From Mactromeris polynyma (taxonomy: Eukaryota > Mollusca > Bivalvia > Venerida > Mactridae): a DNA stretch of 64,000 nt. This document shows positions 1-11,960 of the stretch, piece after piece. The position numbers and the translations under genes were made by a program. The stretch covers positions 1,736,001 to 1,800,000 of the forward strand of contig JASFXZ010000052.1 of NCBI GenBank assembly GCA_032209605.1. Reading direction: 5' to 3'. Under the pieces are notes generated by a model. It did no database searches. It saw only the letters and a program-made list of their open reading frames with translations, and was not told the origin of the DNA. Positions within the stretch are counted from its first letter, which is position 1. Each line of letters opens with the position of its first letter.

Positions 1-1035
1 AATTAAGCTAGAATATAATCTAATCTTAAATTGAAGACTCTGCTCATAGTCATAGACATTGCGACCATTTCCTTCCGTGTCACAGAATGCCATATGTATC
101 GGGACCACGAGAGCGAATAATATCCTCTAAGAAATTGTTCCAAGTTTATACGAAATTCAGTGTGGATGCCAGTTAATGTTTCCATTCGATATCTCCATGC
201 ATCGCGGTTTAATAGTGAGAATCGCATCCCATGCTTGCTCAGCATACATGTTTACTTGTAGTGCGACCTTTATTGAACACTAGATTCAATCGCAACGTCT
301 CCGCAATTTACGTACAGTTCGGAAATCAGATAATAACCGATGTTATCCGAATGCTCTACCTTATTCCTAACAATACGGAATAACATACATGGTTTATAAG
401 TCTTCGATGAAATGAATTATTTTTAAAACATGCAATAAAGATTAACAATAACTGCAGCTGTTATTTAACGATTTGCTACAGTATTCAGAGTGCGATAAAA
501 TAATGGTCAGAATCCGATTCCGGAATATTGTTCCAACTCGTCTGCCTAGCGCGTCCAGGTACAAGATAATTCCTTTGTTGTCTATAAATAGTACTTTCTG
601 TATAGTATCAATTTTTAAGAATGAAAGCGGGAATTGTTTGTGAATGAATCGTATCGACGATATACTTAGTAACCTCGGCTGGCAACAAACATGGGGTCAA
701 CAACAACAAGAAATGTATCCGAATGAAGCACTTGTTTCCGATAGAAAATAGTCCTCCCTCAATTCATTGATTTCTCATTTTTATGTATCAAAAAGAAGTT
801 GTTACCTAGGACATTTTAACCAAAAACACTTAAACAAGAATTCAACAATAATTTCTGAACCAGATATTTCACTTTAAAATAAGATTCTCACGATGGATTC
901 GGAAATGAAGATCGAATGTCACGTCAATTCGACATGTTGATTGGTCATTGCAAATGATGCGCAGTGATACATAGAGTGGTATCAAACTCGTCTAACTCTG
1001 CCACGGCTGTTTCCAAAATTACGGTTACTAAAGAC
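1..1035 (-). repeat. Left arm of a ~1.05-kb inverted repeat
   Basis: Bases 1 to about 1035 are the reverse complement of 10356-11425 with few differences. The arm may extend past the window's left edge. It carries an 80-codon ORF at 3-245 shared with the other arm. The counterpart of the other arm's 10662-10868 ORF is broken here by a small insertion near 620. Confidence 0.9.
3..245 (-). CDS. Repeat-encoded ORF, left arm
   Basis: Eighty codons starting MLSKHGMRFSLLNRDAWRYR. It is nearly the same as the right-arm ORF at 11181-11411 (differences at WRYR/WRYL, IWHS/IWRS and the C-terminus). I recognise no domain. Conservation may only reflect recent duplication. Confidence 0.35.
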   Translation of the reverse strand: MLSKHGMRFSLLNRDAWRYRMETLTGIHTEFRINLEQFLRGYYSLSWSRYIWHSVTRKEMVAMSMTMSRVFNLRLDYILA

Positions 1036-2213
1036 ATTAATTAATACAGACAAGACAAAATCGGGACTTTTGAAAAACTTCTAGATAACTGAAAATTCGT
1101 ATTAAGCAGGTTCGTCATAGCGAGATTCGACTGAATAACAATGTATTATTCCCCCTCCCCATTTAATTATTATTCAATTTCAAGTCCCGAGGATACAAGG
1201 GCAGTGACCAAGTTTCGCAGATGTGGCGCCATATAATGTGCTACTTCATCTCATTGAAACAAAGGTGGGGTTGGGGCTTTTATTTGGGGGTTAGCATTCT
1301 TAAGGTGCACAGCACATGTAGTATCACAGTAATTCTGCGGAGCCAAGGATATCAACAAGATGTCTGGGAAAGCCCCAAAACAAATTAAACTGGAAACATG
1401 AATTAGATGCTTTTAGTACCATTTAACAAGATTAATTTAACTGCAACCGAAAAACACAGGAAAAGTTTTATTATAAAAGTCAGTTCAGGTTTTTGTCCCC
1501 ACTGAATTTAAGTCTGAAAGCCTATTTATTTTACAAGCCCTTGAACAACTGCAAGCCAGACAAATATACTACTGTTATTGGCGCCGCCCATGAGGGCGGG
1601 GCCTTTTATGGAATCACGAAATTTTTGAGACTATGGTAGGATCATCTATTTATAACTGAGTATTTATAACTGAGTCTATTTTTTTATTAAGGGTTAAACT
1701 GCAGTAAATATTACACGTTACTTTTTGTATTTTTATGATTTAGAAATAACATATTATTAATGCATTTGTATTGTTGAATATATCTTTTACAAAGTTAAAA
1801 CGATATGTTTATGATAAATACTTGCTGATCCCCGAAAAATAGGACGATTCTACATAAACAGCATGTGTGTTAGGTGTCGAAGATAAAATGATAAAAAAAT
1901 AATTATAAATATCTTCATTTTCACTTTACTTATATCAATATTAACACATTGGTACTTGTAAGGTGGATATTTATGCAAGTTACGGTGTTTAAAAGGAAAT
2001 ACACCGTGTTTAAAAGGAAATACACGCCAATGATAGTATGAAAATGGACTATTCCAAAACATTTTCCCGCCATTACGCTATTCCAAAACATTGTGCACCA
2101 GTTTTGCAGAGCCCTTGGATGCTTTGCATCAATGCATTTCTTGTAATCAACTGTTATTCATAATGTTTCATAATGAATTTGTCAGCAATATATTACTGGT
2201 CAAAAGAGCAAAT

Positions 2214-2533
2214 CCACCATCTTGTACTAGGAGAATGTTTACTACCCACCATCTTGTACTAGGAGAATGTATACTACCCACCATCTTGTACTAGGAGAAT
2301 GTTTACTACCCACCATCTTGTACTAGGAGAATGTTTACTACCCACCATCTTGTACTAGGAGAATGTTTACTACCCACCATCTTGTACTAGGAGAATGTTT
2401 ACTACCCACCATCTTGTACTAGGAGAATGTTTACTACCCACCATCTTGTACTAGGAGAATGTTTACTACCCACCATCTTGTACTAGGAGAATGTTTACTA
2501 CCCACCATCTTGTACTAGGAGAATGTTTACTAC
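2214..2533 (+). repeat. 32-bp minisatellite, 10 copies
   Basis: Near-perfect units containing CATCTTGTACTAGGAGAATG, period 32; one unit has ATACTA for TTTACTA. The uniformity suggests recent expansion. Confidence 0.95.
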
Positions 2534-2559
2534 ATAATGACAGGAGTGATACAAATTGA

Positions 2560-2850
2560 TGAATGTGAGTTTGACAGGTTTCGGTCTATTGTTGCCAGCT
2601 GACTTGTCCTGTGATCTTTTCGATCCATTAATTCCCCCCCCCATCCTTCACTGTCCACTTTGATTCTCATAGTTATTCCTTATGGTCTGCCAGGCCATTT
2701 CTTGCGCCTCTGTCCTTTAACGTATGTACCCTTTAACCTCCTCAAGTGCCTTTAGTTTTATGGATTGTTGTTTTCCCGGAGGTCGGTGTTGGGTGGCACT
2801 GTCTTATGTATGTGGCATTCCCTGTAGCTACCTATTCTCTCTTTAACATG
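2560..2850 (+). repeat. Dispersed repeat family A, copy 1
   Basis: It runs from TTTCGGTCTATTGTTGCCAG to TGTGGCATTCCCTGTAGCTA and matches 18262-18545 along its length. Partial copies lie at 24595-24745 (minus), 34300-34358 and 48560-48655. No protein or tRNA head recognised. Confidence 0.8.
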
Positions 2851-3467
2851 TTCAATTCATTTGAATCATAAATCTTATAGCTTGAGCTGCGATCAAAATC
2901 AACAAAATATAATTATATCCAAGAACTTTTTAGAAACTAAGTAAAATAGCACTAGCAGGTCTGCACTTTTGACCAGTATATATTTGAATGGTCCATTTTA
3001 TGAGTAATGTAGGTCAATTTGTCATCCGAAGCGCCTGAAGTGCCATTTTGCAATTTTGGCAAATACATTGCAATGTTTCGAGTATCATTATCTTAAAAAG
3101 AACTTGCAGCTTAATGTTCAGATACAGAATAGTGGAAATCAAGACGGCAAAAAGCCACTTGAAAATCTGTGGACAATGAACGAACAGGACGCAGACATGA
3201 CAGTCAGACAATGCAATTTATTTATCACAAGGCTTTGTCATAAGCTTTCAGACAAATTTTATTTCTCACTTGACAATCTTTTTTCTTGCGTATGCATTTC
3301 TTATCCTTAACTATCAACACATTTGAAGGACAGGATTTCATTAATATGAGAAAAGATGCCTTGTCCCAAGCATATTTAATATAAACTTGACAGGTCTGTC
3401 TATAGTGTGTTACAGAAAGATCACCTATAGCCATGGAAAGATTGTTAACATACCGCAAGTTAATAGT

Positions 3468-3600
3468 ATAGATACAATGGTTTGGTGGTTAACAGTTGTA
3501 GCTCATTCTTGAGGTTCGATTCCTGGTAGTGCTATTGACCGATTTTTCGTGTTCCACAAACATGACTTTATGTCAATGAAAATATGTTTTGCAAAATATG
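3468..3600 (+). repeat. tRNA-derived SINE fragment
   Basis: GAGGTTCGATTCCTGG is a good polymerase III B box, and GGTTTGGTGGTTAAC 40 bp earlier could be a decayed A box. No cloverleaf can form, so this is a SINE head or tRNA relic. Confidence 0.45.
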
Positions 3601-4467
3601 GACCAATAGACATTGTGTACACAATGACAGTACTCTCAACTAATTTTGAATTGACAACAAAAGTTACTATTGTTTCCATTTCCTAGGGATACCTTTGTTG
3701 ACTACACGCTGTACGTCAACTAAACTACACTGTCAAATTATTTTAAACATTACACAAAGGAGACAGCAATTGTTGTAATGAATAACCGTGATGATCAAAT
3801 AACTCAATTAGAATGCTGTGCAATTCTAATATTTCCGACAATAATGACTTTTTTGTCTTCAATTGTGCTTGAAATCCATAGGGACTACCATGGCAAATTA
3901 ATAATTTTTTGTACAAGGTACTTCTAGAATAAAGAATATAATGTATCGCCAGAAAACAAATCGTCAAATTCTACCAGATAGCTTTGTCCAAGTTAATTTT
4001 CGATTCATCCGACTGAAACCTTAAAAATACAAAAATCAGATAATTAAAACAGTAGAAGCATCTCATTTCAAGAGAAAGTCCAGTATAATATTCTATGACT
4101 TCAAATAGAAGACAATAATTCTTTTTTACATTCTTCTAATCAGTGAAAAGTGATTAACCTTTTAAGCAATGAATTATATTGCCATAGTAACCTGTTATTG
4201 CAATAATTATGATCTAAGTATCAAGGACATCATATAATTTTTATTGAGAATCTAAGCTTTCGGACCAACATAATTATTAAGGACATATTACAGACATTTG
4301 TTCAGCCAAATAATCATTATGTATTATACATCATGCCAAAAAAACATTTAATTTGTATCATTCAAGTAAAAACCTATTGATGCCCCACATGATAAACAGA
4401 GACTGCATTATACAGATATATATTTATATAAACACTAGTCAGGGTTTTGCTCAATATCAAAAATATG

Positions 4468-4693
4468 GTTTGCTTGTATTTTTGCGGTAGGAAGTATTGC
4501 AACAAAGTAAAACTGACTTCTATTTTCTTTCGTGTTCAATTTCATCTTTCAACTATTTTTCAGTTAATTAATGATAACAATATCATTCATTTTTCGTATT
4601 TTTCCTATTATGCAAAATTGTTTCAATGTATTTATTGTTGTCAAAATACCAAAGTACCGCGAAACAAGTAGTAACACGAAAATACCAGCAAAC
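4468..4693. mobile_element. Short TIR element (MITE)
   Basis: Ends are GTTTGCTTGTATTTTTGCGG and, reverse complemented, GTTTGCTGGTATTTTCGTG. A related, less complete copy begins at 55256. Confidence 0.6.
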
Positions 4694-5029
4694 ACTATTG
4701 CTGCAGCGTATTAACACTTAACAACATAATGCAGAACTTATTGCTATATTGCTATATTGCTATATTGTTATTGATGTTACTCCAATTACAACGATAGTCA
4801 ATCAATGACAACCAAGGATTCGAACCATCACAACATGTTTCTACTCTCTAACCCCTGCAATATGTTTTACAAAGTATAATCTAAAGGCATTATGATACAT
4901 CTTAATGTCCCAACTCCACACAATTTTAATCCCTAACTATAAACATATTTATTGATTAGAAATAAATATCTTTTACAATGGTCACTTCAATAGAAATAGG
5001 AGATCAAAATTAATCAGATTTACCAAGTA

Positions 5030-6508
5030 CACTGCAACTCCGTTATAACGCGATCTGGGAGGTCCAAAGACTCGCGTTAAAATCTTAAGACATGTGAACC
5101 ATAGAGAAGGGATACCATCTTACCCCCACCCACCCAATATCGCGTTGTGCATACAACGTTTTCATAAATTTCTTATATGTTTTAATAAATAGGTAGATGA
5201 AAATATATTTAACTTATTTTTCTGATCATTATTTGAAACGAATTCAAAACAAAACTTATTAATTATTTAAAACAAAGCTAATATATATGGTCATTTCTCT
5301 TTCGGAACCGTGATATTTTGGCAGCGTTTGTATAATTTGTTACCCGTGAAAATTACCCCATGTGACACTCTCGCAAAACACATGTGAAAATTACCGATTT
5401 AGGGCGACAATTAATTCAATAATTATATTTTCGTACCTATCGATATATATCCGTTATTCACCAGAACAATCCATCGCGTAAAACTGTTGACTGGACCAAC
5501 AATCACATGTGAAAAATGAGATGGCCTACATGTTTTGCACCACGCGCGGTCGTATCTATATTACATATGTCTCATAAAGCATTTCACGTCAATCAAAATG
5601 TGCATATGACAAAATCACCACCCGCAACGGTCGACCTCAGAAACTAGAAGACGATGCGGCGCCTTTTAACTTTGTGAAAATTTTCCATGTGCGTCGCATC
5701 AAACATTGGGCCGACTACTTCATCTAACAAGTTGAGACACGGCGCCTTTGTAGTCTGCGAGATCATTGTTTTTGACTCGCAGCACTTCAAACATAAGTCC
5801 GTGCCGGTTTGACCGCTTTTGCCTCGACTTAAAATGTAAATCTGTCGATACACAGCTAATTTTTGTGACAGATTGAGAAGTTGTCGACTGACACATCTAT
5901 TAGATCTGTGTGAAAAACAAGTGCTGTATTAATCGTAATTAGCGCATCCGGATATCACAAACAGGTTTGCATTGTCATATAGTTTATTGAGGATTTATTA
6001 AACACTCCTTTGTTCCATGATTGACTGCCCTACTGTCATTCATTAAATTAAAAGAAAATTTTGCTATCATCTAATTGGTCAAGGTAAGGAGAATAATTGA
6101 ACGTGGGCATGTCTAGATGACTCTGCATCAGCTACGCCCGTGACGTCATAGATTCAGCACAATTCAAGGTCAAATTAGCGATAACGTTGATGTTTACATG
6201 ATGTGTTGAAAACTATTAGGTGACATTTGTGTAAATATTGATGGTTATCATGATTGGACATATATCTCTTATGGTGGGTATATTCAGTTTAAGTAATGTC
6301 GTCGATTCGCGATCGCGGTTCGTTATAACAGCACGTGATTTCGCAAAAGAGCAGACAGCAAAATGCGAAAAAATACGATTTTGATAAATTTTTCGTCCTT
6401 TTTTGACAAATTTTAGGATTTTTCATGAAAATAATCGGTAGCCACGATGACATCGCGTTATAATGGATATCACGCTATAACTGAGCGCGGTGTAACGGAG
6501 TTGCAGTG
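5030..6508. mobile_element. 1.48-kb TA-flanked DNA transposon remnant (pogo/Tigger-like ends)
   Basis: Left end CACTGCAACTCCGTTATAAC; right end reverse complemented CACTGCAACTCCGTTACACC; both continue CGCG. TA lies on each side, as expected for a TA target duplication. CTCCGTTATAACGCG-type ends resemble pogo/Tigger elements (Tc1/mariner group). No intact transposase is seen. Confidence 0.75.
5644..5853 (-). CDS. Short ORF within the TA-flanked transposon
   Basis: Sixty-nine codons with SRGKSGQTG, LKCCESK and TKAPCLNLL. A diverged counterpart on the plus strand at 8783-8983 keeps CKSGQIG, LKCCKA and TSKAPRLN. It may be a relic of a transposon protein. No domain recognised. Confidence 0.3.
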   Translation of the reverse strand: MYRQIYILSRGKSGQTGTDLCLKCCESKTMISQTTKAPCLNLLDEVVGPMFDATHMENFHKVKRRRIVF

Positions 6509-7034
6509 TATTAACACATTGTAAAGTGTAATTTTAAATCATTCTTGTCCATGGATGCCACAATTGAATTATTTTTAATGAACCTTTCTACTAAAATATA
6601 GTTTAATACCACAATGCAGAATACAACACCGTGACATATATGGTAAAAAGTATTTGGGACATTTTGGTCAACTTACGAGAACTTGGGGTCCATAAATTGC
6701 CATCAAATTTTGTTTGCAGCATGCAAACTTATTTGTCTGTTCGTCTAGAATGAATATTCATATTTCATAAAATATTTGAAAATATTACAGTTGGTGGCAA
6801 TTTCAGTTTGAGTTCTTATGAAGCAGGACTCGAAGCAACCAAATTCCCTTCATCCTATCAATTTTATTTCCTATGATTTCAATTTGTAATTTTGATCATA
6901 AATATTTGCGTCTCATCTTTATGGAAAGTTTTAACATTCGCACAGATTTTTACACAAACACAGCACTGAAAGCAGGAGTAAAACAAACCCCTCATTTGCA
7001 TCAGAATTTCAGTCTGCAAGCCGATTGTGCTTCT

Positions 7035-7860
7035 TGACCATCAAAGTTATGACTATTTTACTAAAAAAATGCTCTCAATAGTGATAAGTAGTTCACTTGG
7101 CTCTATTTTACTTTGCCCTCAAAAGTGATAACTATTCTACTTTACCTTCAAAAATGGTAACTATTTTACTTTGCCCTCAAAAATGGTAACTATTTTACTT
7201 TGCCCTCAAAAGTGATAACTATTCTACTTTACCCTCAAAAATGGTAACTATTTTACTTTGCCCTCAAAAATGGTAACTATTTCACTTTGCCCTCAAAAGT
7301 GATATCTATTTTACTTTACCAATTTTACTTTGCCCTAAAAAATGGTAACTATTTTACTTTGCCCTCAAAAGTGATAACTATTTTACTTTACCCTCAAAAG
7401 TGATAACTATTCTACTTTACCCTCAAAAGTGATAACAATTTTACTTTGCCCTCAAAAATGGTAACTATTTTACTTTGCCCTCAAAAGTGATAACTATTCT
7501 ACTTTACCCTCAAAAGTGATGACAATTTTACTTTGCCCTCAAAAATGGTAACAATTTCACTTTGCCCTCAAAAGTGATATCTATTTTACATTACCAATTT
7601 TACTTTGCCCTAAAAAATTGTAACTATTTTACTTTGCCCTCAAAAGTGATAACTATTTTACTTTACCCTCAAAAGTGATGACAATTTTACTTTGCCCTCA
7701 AAAGTGATAACAATTTTACTTTTCCCTCAAAAGTGATGACAATTTTGCTTTGCCCTCAAAAGTGACAACTATTTTACTTTTCCCTCAAAAGTGATGACAA
7801 TTTTGCTTTGCCCTCAAAATGGACAACTATTTTACTTTGCCCTCAAAAGTCATGACTGTT
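7035..7860 (+). repeat. 29-bp minisatellite, about 28 units
   Basis: Units vary around AAAAGTGATAACTATTTTAC then TTTGCCCTC. Two subtypes alternate (GTGATAAC and ATGGTAAC), and a shortened TTACCAATTTTAC block appears twice, showing higher-order duplication. Confidence 0.92.
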
Positions 7861-8779
7861 TCAGGCAAAAGATTGCGAGTACAACATAAAAGAAAAGATA
7901 AATATAAATACAATATAACAATACCTAAGTACATGGCCTATAACGGCTACACTAGGGCATACACTTGCCGAGACATTCATGTCACTTTCAGACAACACAG
8001 GAAGAAACATAACCTGATAAAATAACAAAGATATGTAATATCATTTTATCCAGCGAGAATGCCTCAAATCCCTATTGCTGCGGAGAACACGGCTAAGGAA
8101 CTGTAGCAGACAAGGAACTGTAGCAGACAACAAACACGACATAGTTATTTTGAGATCATATTACCTGGAATAACCCAACAAAATAACAATGCACTTATTT
8201 CCAAAGAATAATTAGGTCTTATATGGTTATAAGATGGAGTATTTTTCATGGCCATTCAGTCACCTGATCCTACACAATATGTGAAGTAATTGGGATTAAA
8301 CAGTGGCCAAATGTTGAACATAAGAAGCTCAATGATGGAATATTACAAAGGGGAGGTCAAAAAAGTTAGCAGTAAATATTCATTCTTTTTTTATCATTTT
8401 AGTATTAATCACGATATTTCGTCGTGATAGAAATACATATTCAGACAATCTGTACAAGCACATTTACCAAATGTATCTTCATAACTTAAAATGTTAGCGT
8501 AATTTGAGTAACACCTATCCAGCATGACTGAATCCACATCTAATACCCTAAATTAATTGACACGCAAAACATAACACATGCTTGCCAAAAACAATCGGCG
8601 GTGCTTGTCCCTTGTCACCTAAACCACTTTTCAGCCAATCAGATCACGTCCCGCGTACCCGACACATGTGATAGACCTGTGAAGCACGTAATAATAACAC
8701 TCTAGAGAACTAAATTAACAATTCTGATCACGAAAGTGTGCAAAACTAAGAAGGATGATGAAACAATAATTTGTAACGT

Positions 8780-9390
8780 TAGTTGCACGTGCTGTTGGCA
8801 CAAGTTGTAGGTCGTTTATTTCTCAATCTCTCACAAAAAGTAGTTGTGTGTCGGCATGTTTACCTATTAAGCCAATGCAAAAGCGGACAAATCGGCGCAA
8901 AACATTTGAAGTGCTGCAAGGCAAATTTGTTCTTGCAGACGTCAAAGGCGCCGCGTCTCAACAGTAGTCGGCGCATTGTTTGATGTGAAACATGTCGAAA
9001 ATTTTCTAGTGATTGACACAATTAGCTGGGCTATTTTAATTTTATATTATATATACTGCAATAATGATAAGCATTTTTGTGATACGATTCTTATGTCATC
9101 TCTTATAACTCCGCTATGGAGTGGCATTGTATTTTTAAATTGCTACTGTATTCTGTGATTATTGTAATTAATGCATGTACAATGATGAGATGTAAATAAA
9201 GATTACAACTACTACAATCAACAGTTTTACGCAATGGATTATTCTTCTGTTCTGACAAATTACAGATATATAATGATAGGTACGAACATATAATTAGACA
9301 TAATTATTAAATTACATGTAGTTGACATTCGCAATCTGTAATGTTCACATGCATTTTGCGAGTGCGAGAGTTAATTTCAAGCCTCGACAT
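8780..9390. mobile_element. Diverged, inverted relative of the 5030-6508 transposon
   Basis: The reverse complement of 5330-5860 aligns with this stretch: AACAGTTTTACGCAATGGAT, ATGATAGGTACGAACATATA and TTTTGCGAGTGCGAGAG all have counterparts. The TIRs are not recognisable. Confidence 0.65.
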
Positions 9391-9859
9391 AAAAGTTTTT
9401 TAGTTTAAAATGAAAAATATGTAAGTGAATTGTGTATTTAATGAACATGCCATGACTTTTATGCTTAGAAGCTCGAGTCTACGGGAAAACGGCATACATA
9501 GTCTGCTGAAATCGAACCGTTCACTGGATCGCATTGAGGTTGCAATTTGACTTACTTGTTCAAAAAAGATCGTCATTTTTATGTAAGTTTTAGTGACAGT
9601 GGGCAATTGTGACATGTTTTACTGAAAAACAATGTTTTTAGGCCTATTTGAGGAAAGCCCGTAAAATGCAACGCGCCCGTTCGCGTTAATTAGGAGCAAT
9701 TCAAGTAAGAATAAGTTCTATGAAATGTGTGTATTGATATTTGTACATGTGAACAGTTATTATGCAAGGAAATTCCCTATATGAAACCTAAAAATGTTTC
9801 ATTGGTATTCATTTCATTACATCATTTTAAGGCTTCCTCATGGCGTCAATTTGATTTCT

Positions 9860-10079
9860 TCAAAGAGCTTCCAGGGAGCTTCGACCCCCCTGGTCCCCCT
9901 ACCAGGATCCTTTAATTACAAGATTTTCAAATAAGCGATTCTGTATTGGTTTTATGTTCAATTATTTAAAAAACAAAGAATAAAACACAGTCATTGTCGT
10001 TCTATAAGGCTTGAACAAAACCAAAAAATGACCAAAAAGTTACGCCCCCCCCTAAGACCAAATCCTGGAACCGCCCCTG
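9860..10079. mobile_element. Fragments of hAT-like element ends
   Basis: CCTGGAACCGCCCCTG at 10064-10079 is the same end type as at 39261-39275. GACCCCCCTGGTCCCCCTAC at 9882-9901 is another C-rich end-like block. Matching left ends were not found. Confidence 0.35.
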
Positions 10080-10332
10080 TATTGCGTCAGTTTTCATCAA
10101 TCTGCCAAGTATTCACAAACAGTTTCCATTACAGCAAACAAATGAATATCATATCATAGATATTGGTAACAACATAAACACCAGGAATTCTCCTCTGAAA
10201 GCAAATTGTCTCACCATGTCCAACAGACAAAGAGTCCTAAAGTATTGACAAAGACAATAACCAATCCATTTTTGCTTGGAAATTACCAAGTTGTTGCTTA
10301 TTAAATTCATCAAATTAAGTGTCTTTTTTAGA

Positions 10333-10357
10333 ATGGGGCTAACAGCGTTAGCCCCAT
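10333..10357. repeat. Palindrome at the inner edge of the right arm
   Basis: ATGGGGCTAAC and GTTAGCCCCAT form a perfect 11-bp stem around AGC. Its exact placement at the repeat border suggests a terminal hairpin or a palindromic terminus of a mobile element. Confidence 0.7.
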
Positions 10358-10619
10358 GTCTTTAGTAACCGTAATTTTGGAAACAGCCGTGGCAGAGTTA
10401 GACGAGTTTGATAACACTCTATGTATCACTGCGCATCATTTGCAATGACCAATCAACATGTCGAATCGACGTGACATCCGATCTTCGTTTCCGAATCCAT
10501 CGTGAGAATTTTATTTTAAAGTGAAATATCTGGTTCAAATTTTTTTGTTGAATTATTGTTTAAGTGTTTTTGGTTAAAATGTCCTAGGTAACAACTACTT
10601 TTTGATACATAAAAATGAG

Positions 10620-10868
10620 CAATCGATGAATTGAGGGAGGACTATTTTCTATCGGAAACAAGTGCTTCATTCGGATACATTTCTTGTTGTTGTTGACCCA
10701 TGTTTGTTGCCAACCGAGGTTAATAAGTATATCGTCGATACGATTCATTCACAAACAATTCCAGCTTTCATAAAAATTGATACTATACAGAAAGTATTAT
10801 TTATAGACAACAAAGGAATTATCTTGTACCTGGACGCGCTCGGCAGACGAGTTGGAACAATATTCTGA
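10620..10868 (+). CDS. Repeat-encoded ORF, central part of right arm
   Basis: The open frame runs from about the TIFYRKQVLHSD text through VDPCLLPTEVNKYIVDTI and KVLFIDNKGIILYLDALGRR to a stop at 10868; the first ATG is at 10662. It has the look of a folded alpha/beta protein. The left-arm copy is frameshifted. Function unknown. Confidence 0.35.
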
Positions 10869-10871
10869 AAA

Positions 10872-10984
10872 CGGATTCTGACCATTATTTTATTGCACAC
10901 TGAATACTGTAGCAAATCGTTAAATAACAGCTGCAGTTATTTGCTACAGTATTCAGTGTGCGATAAAATAATGGTCAGAATCCG
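10872..10984. repeat. 46-bp hairpin present only in the right arm
   Basis: Arms 10872-10917 and 10939-10984 pair at 45 of 46 positions around a 21-base loop. The left arm of the large repeat (about 425-515) has only one of these arms, so the second was added after the copies separated. Confidence 0.9.
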
Positions 10985-11180
10985 ATTCTTTATTGCATGT
11001 TTTAAAAATAATTCATTTCATCGAAGACTTATAAACCATGTCCTTTATTCCGTATTGTTAGGAATAAGGTAGAGCATTCGGATAACATCGATTATTATCT
11101 GATTTCAGAACTGTACGGAAATTGCCGAGACGTTGCGATTGTAGCTAGAGTTCAATAAAGGTCGCACTACAAGTAAACGT

Positions 11181-11411
11181 GTGCTGAGCAAGCATGGGAT
11201 GCGATTCTCACTATTAAACCGCGATGCATGGAGATATCTAATGGAAACATTAACTGGCATCCACACCGAATTTCGTATAAACTTGGAACAATTTCTTAGA
11301 GGATATTATTCGCTCTCGTGGTCCCGATACATATGGCGTTCTGTGACACGGAAGGAAATGGTCGCGATGTCTATGACTATGAGCAGAGTCTTCAATTTTA
11401 GATTAGATTAA
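11181..11411 (+). CDS. Repeat-encoded ORF, right arm
   Basis: Seventy-six codons, the counterpart of 3-245, ending MSRVFNFRLD and a stop. The sequence is rich in Arg, Met and Trp and looks protein-like, but no family is recognised. It may be one exon or the end of a longer element protein. Confidence 0.35.
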   Translation: MLSKHGMRFSLLNRDAWRYLMETLTGIHTEFRINLEQFLRGYYSLSWSRYIWRSVTRKEMVAMSMTMSRVFNFRLD

Positions 11412-11598
11412 ATTCTAGCTTAATTACGTAATCTTTTATTGTTGACTTATGGTATAAGTCGTGCCATCAACAAAGTTAATGTACTGACGATTCGATATCG
11501 GAGGAACGAATTTAGATCGTCTGCCATGTGAGTCTGTTAGTTTTCCCCATCAACTTCGGAAATTATTAAAGTTTGCATTTTACAAAAATAAGAAACCA

Positions 11599-11960
11599 GC
11601 CGGGCTAGCTCAGTTGGTAGAATGATAGACTATCAGCCAGCAGATCCAGATTTGATTACCAGTTTTGGACAGGTTATGTTATTCAGTGACTCTGGCTACG
11701 ATAATGTCTTGCACATGTGAAGAAGTTGGCAGTACTGGTTGATAATTACTTCCAGAAAAACTGGTAAGGTCAATTGGCCGCTGTATATGAATGAAAAATG
11801 TTGAAAACCTGATGGAGCTAAACAAATATATATTTTACGGAAATGAATATCTTCTTCGGATAAACTCATGATCGGGCAAATGCAGTATCTGTTATACAGA
11901 CCTGAACATTTTTCATTCATGAACTACCAGAATTCAGACATAACCCTATTCAGCATATTG
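11599..11960 (+). repeat. tRNA-headed SINE
   Basis: GCCGGGCTAGCTCAGTTGGT carries an intact A box. The B box is decayed (GATTTGATTACC). A non-tRNA body with GACTCTGGCTACGATAATG follows. Not a functional tRNA: the T arm does not pair. Confidence 0.6.

Larger units (their letters stand above)
10356..11425 (+). repeat. Right arm of the ~1.05-kb inverted repeat
   Basis: Mirror copy of bases 1-1035. Unlike the left arm it contains a 46-bp hairpin (10872-10984), and just inside it is bordered by a perfect 11-bp palindrome (10333-10357). The family is unknown; the arms could be two copies of one mobile element in opposite orientation. Confidence 0.9.

Noticed and set aside
2214..2533. CRISPR-like regular repeats
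   Set aside because: Units abut without unique spacers and the genome is animal; it is a minisatellite.
9400..9615. Minus ORF beginning MSQLPTVTKTYIKMTIFFEQ with a GTAAGT donor inside
   Set aside because: Lies at the edge of a transposon relic and no partner exon was found.
11599..11670. Possible functional tRNA gene
   Set aside because: The A box is good, but the anticodon stem and T arm do not pair and the B box is decayed; a SINE head fits better.
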